Assembly (NCBI RefSeq): GCF_004854025.1
Contig: NZ_STGM01000002.1
Span: 372,001 to 436,000 of the forward strand
Source: Microbacterium hydrothermale
GTDB lineage: Bacteria > Actinomycetota > Actinomycetes > Actinomycetales > Microbacteriaceae
Direction of reading: 5' to 3'
DNA length: 64,000 nucleotides
Shown in pieces: positions 1 to 8,588 of this stretch. How positions within the stretch are numbered: the stretch's first letter is position 1; each line of letters opens with the position of its first letter. The notes below the pieces were generated by a model, which was not told where the DNA came from, searched no databases, and saw nothing but the letters and a program-made list of their open reading frames with translations. Both the position numbers and the translations under genes were made by a program.

Positions 1-150
1 GTAGACCTGCACGACGACGATGAGGATCACCGTCACCGTCAGCAACGTCTTCTGCACGCGCGAACGCGACGACCGGTGGACGGGCCGGGGCTCGATCGCG
101 GAGGAACGCGGGGCGGATGCCACCGGGGGCGGGGTCAGTGTCGTACTCAT
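1..150 (-). CDS. Carbohydrate ABC transporter permease, N-terminal part only (MalG-like)
   Basis: The first 50 codons of a gene that runs out of the window. The start is the ATG at 150, which overlaps the TGA of the upstream permease by one base (TGATG), so the two are probably translationally coupled. The visible protein has a Ser/Thr/Pro-rich cytoplasmic tail, a basic patch (residues about 27-34) and the beginning of a first transmembrane helix (LLTVTVILIVVVQVY). Position after a sugar-binding protein and a MalF-like permease makes a MalG-type second permease the expected product. The EAA loop that would prove it lies outside the window. Confidence 0.75.
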   Translation of the reverse strand, partial: MSTTLTPPPVASAPRSSAIEPRPVHRSSRSRVQKTLLTVTVILIVVVQVY

Positions 151-1112
151 CACGCGTCCTTCCGACGCAGCAGCAGGAAGATGAGGCCCACCGCGACCAG
201 GCACTCGACCACGATGAAGACCGAGATGGCGCTGGCGTAGCCGTAGTCGGTGTGGACGAAGGCCGTCTTGTACATGTACGTCGTCAGCAGCTCCGACGCC
301 TGTCCGGGTCCGCCGTTGGTCAACAGGTAGGGGATGTCGAAGCCGCGGAGGGCGAAGGTCGTCGCCATCACGGTCGTGGTGATCCACACGGGTCGGATGT
401 ACGGGAAGCGGATGCGCCAGAACGTCTGCCACCACGACGCGCCGTCCAGGCGGGCGGCCTCCTCCAGCTCCTTCGGCACCGCGATGAGCGCCGCGTAGAT
501 GATGAGCATGTAGAGGCCGGTGAAGCGCCACCCCTCGGGGACGGACACCGCCGCCAGCACCGTCTGCACGTTCGAGAGCCACGCCGTCTGAAGGCCGTCG
601 AGCCCCACCCACGCCAACAGCTGATTGAGCAGGCCCACGGGTTCGAGCGAGTAGATGCGGACGAAGAGGAACGCGATGGCCACGGTCGAGATCACCGCGG
701 GCAGGAGGTAGAGCGTCTTGACCAGTTCGCGCGCCCGCGGCAGTGCGGTGAGCAGTCCCGCGACCGCCAGGGCGCCGCCGAGCTGGAGGACCAGGCAGAT
801 CGCGAGGTAGCCGAGTGCGTTTCCGAACGCGGTCCAGAAGACGTCGTCACGCGTGAACATCTTCACGTAGTTGTCGAAGCCGACGAACGCGAGGTCCGTG
901 ATGCCGTCCCAGGAGAACAGGCTCAGAACCAACGACTGGACGATGGGAAGCAGGACGGCCGCGCCGTACAGCAGCAGCGGAGGGACGAGGAAGACGGCGA
1001 CGGCCAGACCGGAGCGTCGCGGCAGCATCGAGGACCGCATCGGCGCCCGACGCCGGGCGGGCGAGCCGGCCCCGGTACCCCGGGGCCGGCTCTGGGCGAG
1101 GGTGTCAGCCAC
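150..1112 (-). CDS. Carbohydrate ABC transporter permease (MalF-like)
   Basis: Integral membrane subunit of a CUT1-type sugar importer, 320 aa. A basic N-terminal tail is followed by a first helix at about residues 36-60, then further hydrophobic segments near 95-120, 135-152, 195-212 and 295-315. The cytoplasmic EAA loop that docks the ATPase is visible at about 217-236 (EEAARLDGASWWQTFWRIRF). The start codon lies inside the 3' end of the binding-protein gene (8-nt overlap) and the stop overlaps the next permease start, so the genes form a tight operon. No ATPase gene is present in the visible part; CUT1 systems often share a remote MsiK-type ATPase, so this is expected rather than odd. Confidence 0.92.
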   Translation of the reverse strand: MADTLAQSRPRGTGAGSPARRRAPMRSSMLPRRSGLAVAVFLVPPLLLYGAAVLLPIVQSLVLSLFSWDGITDLAFVGFDNYVKMFTRDDVFWTAFGNALGYLAICLVLQLGGALAVAGLLTALPRARELVKTLYLLPAVISTVAIAFLFVRIYSLEPVGLLNQLLAWVGLDGLQTAWLSNVQTVLAAVSVPEGWRFTGLYMLIIYAALIAVPKELEEAARLDGASWWQTFWRIRFPYIRPVWITTTVMATTFALRGFDIPYLLTNGGPGQASELLTTYMYKTAFVHTDYGYASAISVFIVVECLVAVGLIFLLLRRKDA

Positions 1113-2442
1113 CGACGTTCTCCGTCAGCGCGGAGTCCATCGTGGTGACGAACTCGTCGGGCGTGATGTCGCCCTGCACCAGAAGGGTCAGCTCCTGCTG
1201 GAGCCGGGTGTTGGTCGCCGGGTCGAGCTGCGTGTCCCAGGGCATCGCGATCTTCGTGCCCACATCGCCGGCCTGCTCGATCGCCCGCGTGTACAGCGGG
1301 GTCGCGTTCGCGGGGATGGTCGTCTCCACGCCGGCGGTCGGGGAGAGGGCGCCGGAGGCGGCGACCTCGGCGGGGTAGCGCTCGAGGGCGAAGCGCAGGA
1401 AGTCGCGCACCAGTGGGTCGTAGGTCGCGGAGTTCACGGCCATGCCGATGCCCGACGGCGTCACGTACTCGTTGTCGGCGGTCACGGCTCCGGGCAGCGT
1501 CGGCAAGGTGAAGTAGTCCACGTCGTCGCGCACCCCCGCGTCGAGCTTGTCGGTGGCGAGGTTCGCCAGCTCCCACGTGCCGATGTTGTACACCGCCGCC
1601 TTGCCGGAGGTGAACTGGGCCTGCGCGTCGGCGTAACCGGTGGCCGAGAAGCCCTCCTGGAAGCAGCCCGCCTGGCCGAGGCCGTACAGCCAGTCGGCGG
1701 CGGCGCGTCCGGGAGCGTCGGAGAACTTCGCCTCGCCGGTCTTCAGCTTCTGCACGTACTCGGGACCGGCCTGGCGGAACGGGTAGTACGCCATGTAGCG
1801 CTCGAGCGGCCAGCCGTCGGACCCGTCGAGGGCGATGGGCGTGATGCCCTTCGCGCGCAGCGCCCGGCACATCGGGGCGAAGTCGTCGAGCGTCGCGGGG
1901 ACCGACACGCCGGCCTGCGCGAGCAGGTCCTTGTTGTACCAGAAGAACTCCAGCTGGAACTCGAACGGAACCATGTACAACGACCCGTCGTCGAAGCGCT
2001 GGTAGTTCAGTGCCGCCTCCCGATACTCGCCGGACAGTCCGAGGTCGTCGAGCAGCAGGTCGACATCGACCATGCGTCCCTGCTCGGCGAGCTTCTGCGC
2101 GAAGGGGGTGGCATCCGTGTCGAAGAGCTCGGGGAGCTTGTTCGCGGCCGCGAGCGTCTCGTACTTCTGGATGTAGCTCGGGCGATCGGGCGTGGTGATG
2201 AGGTTGAGCGAGAAGCCGGGGTGGTCGGCGGCGTATTCGTCGGCGATCTTCTGCATCGCAGTGATGACGCCGCCGTCGGCGGGACGCGACAGCAGCCACG
2301 AGATCTGGCGGGGCGTGATCGCGCCCTCCGGGTCGACGTCGGTCGGGTCGCCGCCGCCGCCCGTGCCGGCGCAACCGGACAGGACGATCGCGGTGGCAGC
2401 GGCGAGGGCGACCCAGGAGGCCGTGCGGGTGAAGTGGACCAT
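1105..2442 (-). CDS. Sugar ABC transporter substrate-binding lipoprotein
   Basis: Extracytoplasmic binding protein (solute-binding family 1), 445 aa. A signal peptide ends in the lipobox LSGC at about residues 21-24, so the mature protein should be lipid-anchored at a Gly-rich N-terminus. The body has the two-lobe pattern of CUT1 binding proteins, with Trp/Tyr-rich segments typical of sugar stacking (FQLEFFWYNKDLL, GTWELANL). The start has a good Shine-Dalgarno (GGAGA about 6 nt upstream). It lies 43 bp downstream of the GH32-like hydrolase and overlaps the permease by 8 nt. The neighbouring hydrolase suggests fructosides such as fructo-oligosaccharides or sucrose as ligand; that is inference. 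Confidence 0.92.
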   Translation of the reverse strand: MVHFTRTASWVALAAATAIVLSGCAGTGGGGDPTDVDPEGAITPRQISWLLSRPADGGVITAMQKIADEYAADHPGFSLNLITTPDRPSYIQKYETLAAANKLPELFDTDATPFAQKLAEQGRMVDVDLLLDDLGLSGEYREAALNYQRFDDGSLYMVPFEFQLEFFWYNKDLLAQAGVSVPATLDDFAPMCRALRAKGITPIALDGSDGWPLERYMAYYPFRQAGPEYVQKLKTGEAKFSDAPGRAAADWLYGLGQAGCFQEGFSATGYADAQAQFTSGKAAVYNIGTWELANLATDKLDAGVRDDVDYFTLPTLPGAVTADNEYVTPSGIGMAVNSATYDPLVRDFLRFALERYPAEVAASGALSPTAGVETTIPANATPLYTRAIEQAGDVGTKIAMPWDTQLDPATNTRLQQELTLLVQGDITPDEFVTTMDSALTENVGG

Positions 2443-2485
2443 GTGAATCTCCGTTGATGTGTGGTTCAGGTGGGCGGGTGTCGGA

Positions 2486-3955
2486 TCAGAACTGCGCGAG
2501 CAGGAGGTCCTCGCGGGGAGCGGAGGAAGAGGTCGTCGCGGACGGAGAGGTCACGTCCAGCGACAACAGGACGACGCTCCCCTCACCCACGAAGGCGCCG
2601 ACGCGTCCCGCGCGTCGGTCGTAGAGGCGGGTGCTGAGGGTGACCGCACCGTCGACGGTCGCGACGCAGAGATCCCCCTCGATGAGCACGTCGAGCACAT
2701 GGCGTCCGGGGGCCAGATCCACCGGGCGCTCGAGTTCGACCGCATGCGGGACGTCGCCCGAGATCTGCCACTGCTCGCCGCCCGTGCGCTGCCGCGGCCA
2801 CCGGTCGAACACGAGGCGTCCGCGACGCGGCTCGAGGCGGAGGACGTACGCCTCGTCACCGTCGTCGTCGGCACGCAGGAGGAGGCCGCACTCCGTGGTG
2901 CCCGCGGCGACGTCGAACACCGCTTCGACGCGCGCGACGTCCGGAACGTCGACGGGGAGGACGAGATCGGCGTATCCCTCCGGGGCGGACAGCACGGTCC
3001 CGGGCTCCGCGCTTCCCACGGGTTCGTCGAAACCCGCGACGCGTTCCCGGGGCGGGTGCACCCGCAGCGAGCCGTCGGCGCGCTGCGTGGCCTCGAGGAC
3101 CGACAGCGTCCCCGCCCACTGCCATGCGCCGTCGTCGGCCTCTCCGTCGCGAGTGGCGATCCAGCCGAAGAAGAACCGGCGCCCGTCGAGCTCCGCCGAT
3201 TTCGACGCGTAGTAGGCCCGCCCGTCGAGGGTGTCCACCTCGGGGACGATCCACGGACCGTGCAGGCTCCGCGCCATGCGATAGCGGGTGGTGAACGACT
3301 CGCTGAACTCCGAGTACACGAGGTACCACCACCCGTTCCACTCGAAGACCTCGGGGCACTCGTGGGCCACGTACCGCCGCGGGTCCCAGAACGGCTCCAC
3401 GGGCTGCCAGGACTCCAGATCGCGCGACACGCACTGCGCGATCACCCCGCGTCGGCGTGCCGGTCCTTCCGCGTGGCGAGCGGTGATGAGCATGCGCCAC
3501 AGGCCGGCCTCCGCGTCGCGGAAGACGAAGGGATCGCGCCAGTCCGCCGTCTCATAGCCCGGCGTCGCGCCGAAGGTGTGCTCGGGATGCCGCACCCAGG
3601 TGTTCATCCCGTCGGCGCTCGTGGCGTGCAGGACGACCTGGAGAGGCAGGCCGTCGGGTCCGCGCTTGTCGGGGTTCTGCCCGGTGTAGAACACGTGGTG
3701 GATGCCGTCGGCCTCGACGACGCTGCCGGTGTAGACGTTGTGGTCGTCGGCATCCGGGCCGCCGGATGCGAGGGCCGAACCGGCCTCGATGAAGGTGATC
3801 AGGTCGTCGGTCACCACGCGGTACCAGGGCATCCCGATCTTCGGGGTCTGCCGGGTCTCGTGCAGGTAGAACAAGTGCAGCCGACCGTCCTCCGCGTACG
3901 GGATGACGTCGCCGACCCAGGCTCCGTGCGGTTGGTAGAACCCTCGCTGGTTCAT
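2486..3955 (-). CDS. Glycoside hydrolase family 32-like enzyme (beta-fructosidase type)
   Basis: 489-aa predicted cytoplasmic hydrolase without a signal peptide. The N-terminal half looks like a GH32/GH68-clan five-bladed propeller: an early Asp in GAWVGDVIPY (D16, nucleophile candidate), the RDP motif in WRDPFVF (about 139-145) and the EC motif in HECPEVF (E199, acid/base candidate). The C-terminal part, from about residue 320, fits the GH32 beta-sandwich. The usual NDPNG block is altered around the first Asp, so the exact substrate and even the subfamily are uncertain. The ATG at 3955 is preferred over upstream in-frame codons because GAGGAG sits about 7 nt ahead of it. It is the first gene of the operon with the sugar importer, which suggests import of short fructans or sucrose and intracellular cleavage. 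Confidence 0.85.
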   Translation of the reverse strand: MNQRGFYQPHGAWVGDVIPYAEDGRLHLFYLHETRQTPKIGMPWYRVVTDDLITFIEAGSALASGGPDADDHNVYTGSVVEADGIHHVFYTGQNPDKRGPDGLPLQVVLHATSADGMNTWVRHPEHTFGATPGYETADWRDPFVFRDAEAGLWRMLITARHAEGPARRRGVIAQCVSRDLESWQPVEPFWDPRRYVAHECPEVFEWNGWWYLVYSEFSESFTTRYRMARSLHGPWIVPEVDTLDGRAYYASKSAELDGRRFFFGWIATRDGEADDGAWQWAGTLSVLEATQRADGSLRVHPPRERVAGFDEPVGSAEPGTVLSAPEGYADLVLPVDVPDVARVEAVFDVAAGTTECGLLLRADDDGDEAYVLRLEPRRGRLVFDRWPRQRTGGEQWQISGDVPHAVELERPVDLAPGRHVLDVLIEGDLCVATVDGAVTLSTRLYDRRAGRVGAFVGEGSVVLLSLDVTSPSATTSSSAPREDLLLAQF

Positions 3956-3990
3956 GGCGTCGCTCCTCGTCGAGATCCGATCCGACCGGA

Positions 3991-4050
3991 TGGTTAATCG
4001 GTTAGGCAGACGGTAGCAAGGAGATACAACGATGGTCAAGCGGTTAATCA
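3991..4050 (-). promoter_or_regulatory. Promoter region and repeated GGTTA motifs upstream of the GH32 operon
   Basis: Read on the minus strand, TTGACC (4039-4034) and TACCGT (about 4015-4010) sit 18 bp apart and make a reasonable -35/-10 pair. The motif (T/C)GGTTA occurs on the plus strand at 3991, 3999 and 4041, twice followed by ATC (GGTTAATC), so copies flank the promoter. This is the arrangement expected for a LacI-type repressor of a sugar operon, but the half-sites do not form a clean palindrome and no regulator gene is in view. The local A/T content is well above the surroundings. Confidence 0.45.
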
Positions 4051-4077
4051 TCGCGTTTCGCGGCGGATCGGAACAGG

Positions 4078-4647
4078 TCAGCGCACGTCGTGATCCGCGC
4101 CCGACCACAGGTCGGCGCACTCGACGAGCGTCGCGTCCTGGGCGATCAGGTACGGCCGCGCGCCCACGTCGCCGCGCACCGCCGACGCCAGAGCGGACCA
4201 GTGCGCGCGACCGAGCAGCACCGGATGACCGGGGACGCCGTCGTACACGGCCTGCGCCAGCGCGTCGGCACCGGCGTGCCGGATCAGCCGCGCCACCGCC
4301 GCCGGCACCAGCTCCGGGGTGTCGACGGGGACGACGACCGCCGCGACCCCCGGCCCGGAATCGAGCGCCCCGAGCCCCGCGCGCAGCGACGCCGCCATCC
4401 CCGACTCCCAGTCGGCGACGCGCACGATCGCGACCCCGTCGGGCACGAGCTCCTCGGCCGCGTCGGCCCCGGCTCCGAGCGCGACGGTGACGTCGCGGCA
4501 TCCGCCCTCTCGCAACGCGCGCACGGCGAGGGCGAGCCACGGCGTCCCGGCGGGGGTGCGGGCGAGGGCCTTGGGGCCGCCGAAACGGCGACCCGCACCC
4601 GCGGCGAGGACGAGTCCCGAGACGGCGACGGCGGGCTCGGCGGGCAT
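4078..4647 (-). CDS. MocA/MobA-like molybdopterin nucleotidyltransferase
   Basis: 189-aa single-domain NTP transferase. The nucleotide-binding signature LVLAAGAGRRFGGPKAL lies at about residues 12-28, and the metal-binding Asp of the VPVDTP motif is in the middle of the protein. Family members transfer CMP or GMP to the molybdopterin cofactor. Divergent placement 51 bp from XdhC supports a role in maturing a molybdenum hydroxylase; no hydroxylase subunits are in the window. The start is set at ATG 4647; a GTG two codons upstream is possible. A TACGCT box lies 9 nt before the ATG, so the message is probably almost leaderless. Confidence 0.87.
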   Translation of the reverse strand: MPAEPAVAVSGLVLAAGAGRRFGGPKALARTPAGTPWLALAVRALREGGCRDVTVALGAGADAAEELVPDGVAIVRVADWESGMAASLRAGLGALDSGPGVAAVVVPVDTPELVPAAVARLIRHAGADALAQAVYDGVPGHPVLLGRAHWSALASAVRGDVGARPYLIAQDATLVECADLWSGADHDVR

Positions 4648-4685
4648 GGTCACGACAGCGTAGCGTGCGCGAAACACGCCCCGAT

Positions 4686-4691
4686 TACCGT
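4686..4691 (+). promoter_or_regulatory. Putative -10 box of a leaderless xdhC transcript
   Basis: TACCGT followed by exactly 7 nt and then the ATG at 4699. There is no Shine-Dalgarno in front of that ATG. The same geometry recurs at 19488-19493 and 31336-31341, which strengthens the reading that transcription starts at or next to the A of the start codon. Confidence 0.55.
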
Positions 4692-4698
4692 CGTCCCC

Positions 4699-5676
4699 AT
4701 GCTCGATCTGGCCGCCGACCTGGTGCCGCTCCTGGACGCCGGGGTCCCCCTCGCGGCCGTCACGGTCACCGCCGTCGTGCGCAGCGCACCGCGCGGCGTG
4801 GGCGCGAGCCTCGTCGTCACCCGCGACGCGCGGGTCATCGGATCGATCTCGGGAGGGTGCGTCGAGAACGACGCCGTCATGCTCGGGCTCGACGCCCTGC
4901 GCACCGGTGCCGTGCGCCGCGCCCGGTTCGGCTTCACCGACGACGGCGCCGTGACCCCGATCGCCGCAGGCCTCGCGTGCGGGGGCGCGGTCGACGTGGT
5001 CGCCTATCCGCTCGACGAGAGCGTGCGACCGGCGCTCGACGCCGCGCGGGAGGGGCGCCGCGCGCGCGTCCGCCTCGACCTCGACGGCGAGCCGCTCGTG
5101 CTCGAGAGGGTCGCCGCGCCGCGGCTGATCATCCTCGGCGCCGGCGAGCACGCGGCGGCGCTCTGCCGGCTCGGCGCGGCCGCCGGATTCCGCGTCACGG
5201 TGTGCGACGACTGGGCGCTGCTGGCTACGCGCGAGCGGTTCCCCGACGCCGCCGAGGTCGTCGTCGCCGCCCCCCACGACTACCTGGCCACGCTCGACGA
5301 CGCCGACGAGCGCACGGCGGTGTGCGTGCTGACGCACGACGAGCGCCTCGACGTGCCCGCCCTGCGCGCGGCCCTACGGATGCCGGTCGGATTCGTCGGC
5401 GCCATGGGCGCGCGGGCCACCGTCGCCCGTCGCGCGCAGCTGCTGCGCCACGCGGGGGTGACGGATGCCGAGCTCGCGCGCCTGCACTCCCCCCTCGGCC
5501 TCGACCTGGGCGGCGCATCGCCCGAAGAGACCGCCCTGTCGGTGGTCGCCGAGATCGTGGCATCCCGTCACGCGGCCGATGCGCGGCCGCTGCGCGAGGG
5601 CTCCGCCGGTCGCCTGCACCGCGGCGAGGCGTCGTCGACGGATGCCGCCGCTTCGTGCGCCGCGAGGAGCGCATGA
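4699..5676 (+). CDS. XdhC/CoxI family protein (molybdenum hydroxylase maturation)
   Basis: 325 aa. The N-terminal XdhC_CoxI segment carries the Cys motif GGCVENDAV (about 52-60). A C-terminal Rossmann-type XdhC_C domain begins near residue 140 with a GAGEHAAAL nucleotide-binding loop, followed by the conserved FVGAMG and SPLGLDLGG stretches. XdhC proteins bind the sulfurated molybdenum cofactor and help insert it into xanthine-dehydrogenase-type enzymes. The gene overlaps the following amidohydrolase by ATGA, placing cofactor maturation and ring deamination on one message. The last about 25 residues are Ala/Ser-rich and may be a dispensable tail. Confidence 0.92.
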   Translation: MLDLAADLVPLLDAGVPLAAVTVTAVVRSAPRGVGASLVVTRDARVIGSISGGCVENDAVMLGLDALRTGAVRRARFGFTDDGAVTPIAAGLACGGAVDVVAYPLDESVRPALDAAREGRRARVRLDLDGEPLVLERVAAPRLIILGAGEHAAALCRLGAAAGFRVTVCDDWALLATRERFPDAAEVVVAAPHDYLATLDDADERTAVCVLTHDERLDVPALRAALRMPVGFVGAMGARATVARRAQLLRHAGVTDAELARLHSPLGLDLGGASPEETALSVVAEIVASRHAADARPLREGSAGRLHRGEASSTDAAASCAARSA

Positions 5677-6971
5677 GCGTCGTCGTGGTGCGCGGCGCGG
5701 TCGCCGTCGTCGAGGAGGCGGGCCGCACGCGCACGGGCGACGTCGTGATCGTCGACGGGCGCGTCGACGACACGGCCGACACCGCCGACGCGCGCGTCGT
5801 CGACGCGAGCGGATGCGTCGTCACGCCGGGCCTCGTCAACGCCCACCACCACCTCCTGCAGACGGCATTCCGGACACTGCCCGGAACCCGCGGCATCCCG
5901 ATGCGCGACTGGCTCCCCGCGATGGCGGCCGCGTACGCCGAGGCCGTCGTCGACCCGGAGCTGACGCTCCTCGCCGCGCGCGCGGGCCTCGCCGAGGCCC
6001 TGCTGAGCGGGGTGACCACCGTCGCCGATCACCATCTGACCTGGCCGAGCGGGGCCGACACGGTGGGAATGGCGAGGGCCGCGGCGGACGCCGCCGCCGG
6101 GCTCGGCGCACGCCTGGCGTTCGTGCGGGGAGCCGCGCGCGACGACCCCCAGGAGGCCGCCGCCTCGGCCGACGAGATCGTGCGCGCCCTACTGCCGGAC
6201 GCCCACGGCGGCGTGTCGGACGACGGGATGCTGCAGGTCGCCGTCGGTCCGGCGGGCGTGCACAGCGACCCCCGCGAGACGTTCGAGCTGCTCGGCGAGG
6301 TCGCGCGCGCGCACGGACTCCGGCGGCGCACGCAGGCGAACGAGGTCGTCGACGTCGAGATCGCCCGCGAGCGGTACGGTCGGCGACCCCTCGAGCTGCT
6401 GGAGGAGTGGGGCTGGCTCGCCCCCGACGTCACCCTCGCCCACCTCTGCGACGTCACCGACGACGAGATCGCCCGCCTCGCGGCATCCGGGGTCACCGCC
6501 ACCCATGCACCCGGCTGCGACGTGCCGATGGGATGGGGCGTCGCCCCCGTGCGGCGGCTCCTCGACGCGGGGCTCGCGGTCGGGCTCGGCACCAGCGGCG
6601 GCGGCAGCAACGACGCGGGGCACCTGCTCGCCGACGCGCGCCTGGCCCTGCAGGTCTCGGCGCTCGTGGGGCCTCAGCTGGCGGCATCCGAGGTGCTCGC
6701 GATGGCCACGGCGGGCTCCGCCGACGGTCTCGGGCGCCCCGAACTCGGACGACTGACGCCGGGATCGGCCGCGGACCTGTGCCTGTGGGACGTCACGGGC
6801 GTCGCCGACGCGGGAGTCGCAGACCCCGTCGCCGGGCTGCTGTGGGCCTCTCCCGGACGCCGCCCGCACACCGTCGTCGTCGCCGGACGGGTCGTGGTCG
6901 ACGAGGGCCGACTGCTCACCGCCGACGAGCACGCGGTCGTCGCCGATCTCTTCGAGAGGGTGGCACGATGA
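5673..6971 (+). CDS. Amidohydrolase of the 8-oxoguanine deaminase/TrzN-like group, altered metal site
   Basis: 432-aa amidohydrolase-superfamily protein. The N-terminal metal motif is present (NAHHHLLQT, H58-H60) and so is the later His (LAHLCDV, H257). Two positions differ from the family pattern as I know it: the HxxE motif reads QANE (Q221, E224), and the Gly-(Val/Thr)-Asp-Gly motif that supplies the metal-binding Asp reads GTSGGGSND (S308). Family members deaminate purines or hydrolyse s-triazines, so a purine or triazine-like substrate is the natural guess. It is coupled to XdhC upstream and the cupin regulator downstream by four-base overlaps. Confidence 0.85.
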   Translation: MSVVVVRGAVAVVEEAGRTRTGDVVIVDGRVDDTADTADARVVDASGCVVTPGLVNAHHHLLQTAFRTLPGTRGIPMRDWLPAMAAAYAEAVVDPELTLLAARAGLAEALLSGVTTVADHHLTWPSGADTVGMARAAADAAAGLGARLAFVRGAARDDPQEAAASADEIVRALLPDAHGGVSDDGMLQVAVGPAGVHSDPRETFELLGEVARAHGLRRRTQANEVVDVEIARERYGRRPLELLEEWGWLAPDVTLAHLCDVTDDEIARLAASGVTATHAPGCDVPMGWGVAPVRRLLDAGLAVGLGTSGGGSNDAGHLLADARLALQVSALVGPQLAASEVLAMATAGSADGLGRPELGRLTPGSAADLCLWDVTGVADAGVADPVAGLLWASPGRRPHTVVVAGRVVVDEGRLLTADEHAVVADLFERVAR

Positions 6972-7624
6972 CGTCCATGGCACCACCGGCGGTCCCCTTC
7001 TCTTCCACGGACCCGTCCTCCCCCGCGGACGACCCCCTCACCAGCGACGAGCGCCTGGGCGCGCACCTGCGCGGCCTGCGCAAAGCGCGCGGCCTCACGC
7101 TCACCCAGCTCGCCGAGGCCGCCGAGCTGTCGCATCCGTTCCTCAGCCAGCTCGAACGCGGACTCGCCCGGCCGAGCATGGCGAGCCTCGAGCGACTCGC
7201 GCGCGCCCTGGGCACGAGCCGTGTCGAACTGATCGCGGGCTCCGAGCCCCCGCGCGCCGACGCCGACGCGCAGCCGTCATTCGTCGCGGCCGGACAGGGC
7301 GTGAGCGGGCCGTACGCCGAAGGCACCGCGCGCCTGCTCGCGGAGGGGCCGCGTCGCTTCGAGCCGCTCGAGTTCACCGGCTCCAACCCCCAGCCGGGCG
7401 ATCACTACGTGCACGACGAAGACGAGTTCCTCACCGTCCTGGAGGGCTCCGTCGTCATCTCGTTCGGTCCCTTCGGCGAGCGCACGCTGCACGTGGGCGA
7501 CTCCGTCTACTGCCGCTCCGGCACGCCGCACCGCTGGCACTCCCCCGACGGCACGCCCTACCGCCTGCTGATCGTGAAAGAGGTCGTGCACGGCGACGGC
7601 GCCGACGACCCGACCGACGTCTGA
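6968..7624 (+). CDS. XRE-family regulator with C-terminal cupin domain
   Basis: 218 aa. A Cro/C1-type helix-turn-helix occupies about residues 30-85 (LRKARGLTLTQLAEAAELS, then the FLSQLERG recognition region). A double-stranded beta-helix cupin follows at about 130-205 with His/Glu metal-ligand spacing (HYVHDEDEFLTVLEGSV, then GTPHRWHS). Proteins of this architecture sense a small metabolite and control its catabolic operon. It overlaps the amidohydrolase by ATGA, so it is probably the autoregulated local regulator of the XdhC-amidohydrolase unit. The first about 25 residues are Pro/Ser-rich and look disordered. Confidence 0.9.
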   Translation: MTSMAPPAVPFSSTDPSSPADDPLTSDERLGAHLRGLRKARGLTLTQLAEAAELSHPFLSQLERGLARPSMASLERLARALGTSRVELIAGSEPPRADADAQPSFVAAGQGVSGPYAEGTARLLAEGPRRFEPLEFTGSNPQPGDHYVHDEDEFLTVLEGSVVISFGPFGERTLHVGDSVYCRSGTPHRWHSPDGTPYRLLIVKEVVHGDGADDPTDV

Positions 7625-7640
7625 CCGAGAAGGAGAACGC

Positions 7641-8588
7641 GTGAGTGCAGGGGTGAGCTTCGAGGCCGTGGTCCGCGAGCGACGGGATGCCGCCGACGGA
7701 ATCGTCGTGCTCGACCTCGAGCGCACGACCGGCACGCTGCCGCACTGGTCGCCCGGGGCGCACATCGACGTCGTGCTGCCCGGGGGGATCGAGCGGCAGT
7801 ACTCGCTGTGCGGATCGCCGTCGGCGCGCGGAACCTGGCGCATCGGCGTCCTGCGCGAGCGCGAGGGCTCGGTGTGGCTGCACGAGAACGCGCACGTCGG
7901 AGAGACGCTGCGCGTGCGGGGACCCGCGAACCACTTCCTCTTCGCCCCCACCGCGGGCCGGTCGTACGTGTTCGTCGCGGGCGGTATCGGGATCACGCCG
8001 ATCCTGCCGATGGTCGAGGCCGCCGAGGCCGCGGGCGTCGCCTGGACGCTGCTCTACGTGGGACGATCGCGCTCGACGATGGCGTTCGTCGACGAGCTCG
8101 AGACGCGGTACGGCGAGCGCGTCGAGGTGTTCGCCGGCGACGAGGGGCGCCGACTCCACATCGACGACCGACTGGGCACGCCCGTCGCGCGCACGGTCGT
8201 GTACGCGTGCGGTCCCACCCGGCTGCTCGACGCCCTCGACGCCACGATGTCGGTCTGGCCCCGCGGCAGCCTGCACGTCGAGCGGTTCGAGGCGAAGGTT
8301 CTCGGCCCGCCCGTGTGGTCGGAGCCCTTCGAGGTCGACCTCATGATGTCGGGGCTGACGGTCACGGTGCCGCCGGAGCGGTCGATCCTCGACGTCCTCG
8401 AGGAGAACGGCATCGTGGTGCCCTCGAGTTGCCGGGTGGGAACCTGCGGAACGTGCGAGGTCGCCGTCGTCGACGGCGAGATCGAGCACCGCGATTCGGT
8501 GCTCTCTCCGGAGGAACAGGATGCCAACCGCACGATGATGCCGTGCGTCTCGCGCGCGGCGTGCGAGCGGATCACGCTGGAGCTCTGA
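7641..8588 (+). CDS. PDR/VanB-type flavin reductase with plant-type 2Fe-2S domain
   Basis: 315-aa class IA reductase in the order FMN domain, NAD domain, ferredoxin. The flavin motif RQYSLCG is at about 52-58, the NAD-binding loop GGIGITPI at about 114-121, and the 2Fe-2S cluster cysteines are C264, C269, C272 and C302. Such reductases pass electrons from NADH to a Rieske or related oxygenase component. No oxygenase gene adjoins it here, so the partner is remote or the reductase serves another enzyme of the block. GTG start at 7641 with AAGGAG about 6 nt upstream, 16 bp after the cupin regulator, so probably in the same operon. Confidence 0.93.
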   Translation: MSAGVSFEAVVRERRDAADGIVVLDLERTTGTLPHWSPGAHIDVVLPGGIERQYSLCGSPSARGTWRIGVLREREGSVWLHENAHVGETLRVRGPANHFLFAPTAGRSYVFVAGGIGITPILPMVEAAEAAGVAWTLLYVGRSRSTMAFVDELETRYGERVEVFAGDEGRRLHIDDRLGTPVARTVVYACGPTRLLDALDATMSVWPRGSLHVERFEAKVLGPPVWSEPFEVDLMMSGLTVTVPPERSILDVLEENGIVVPSSCRVGTCGTCEVAVVDGEIEHRDSVLSPEEQDANRTMMPCVSRAACERITLEL

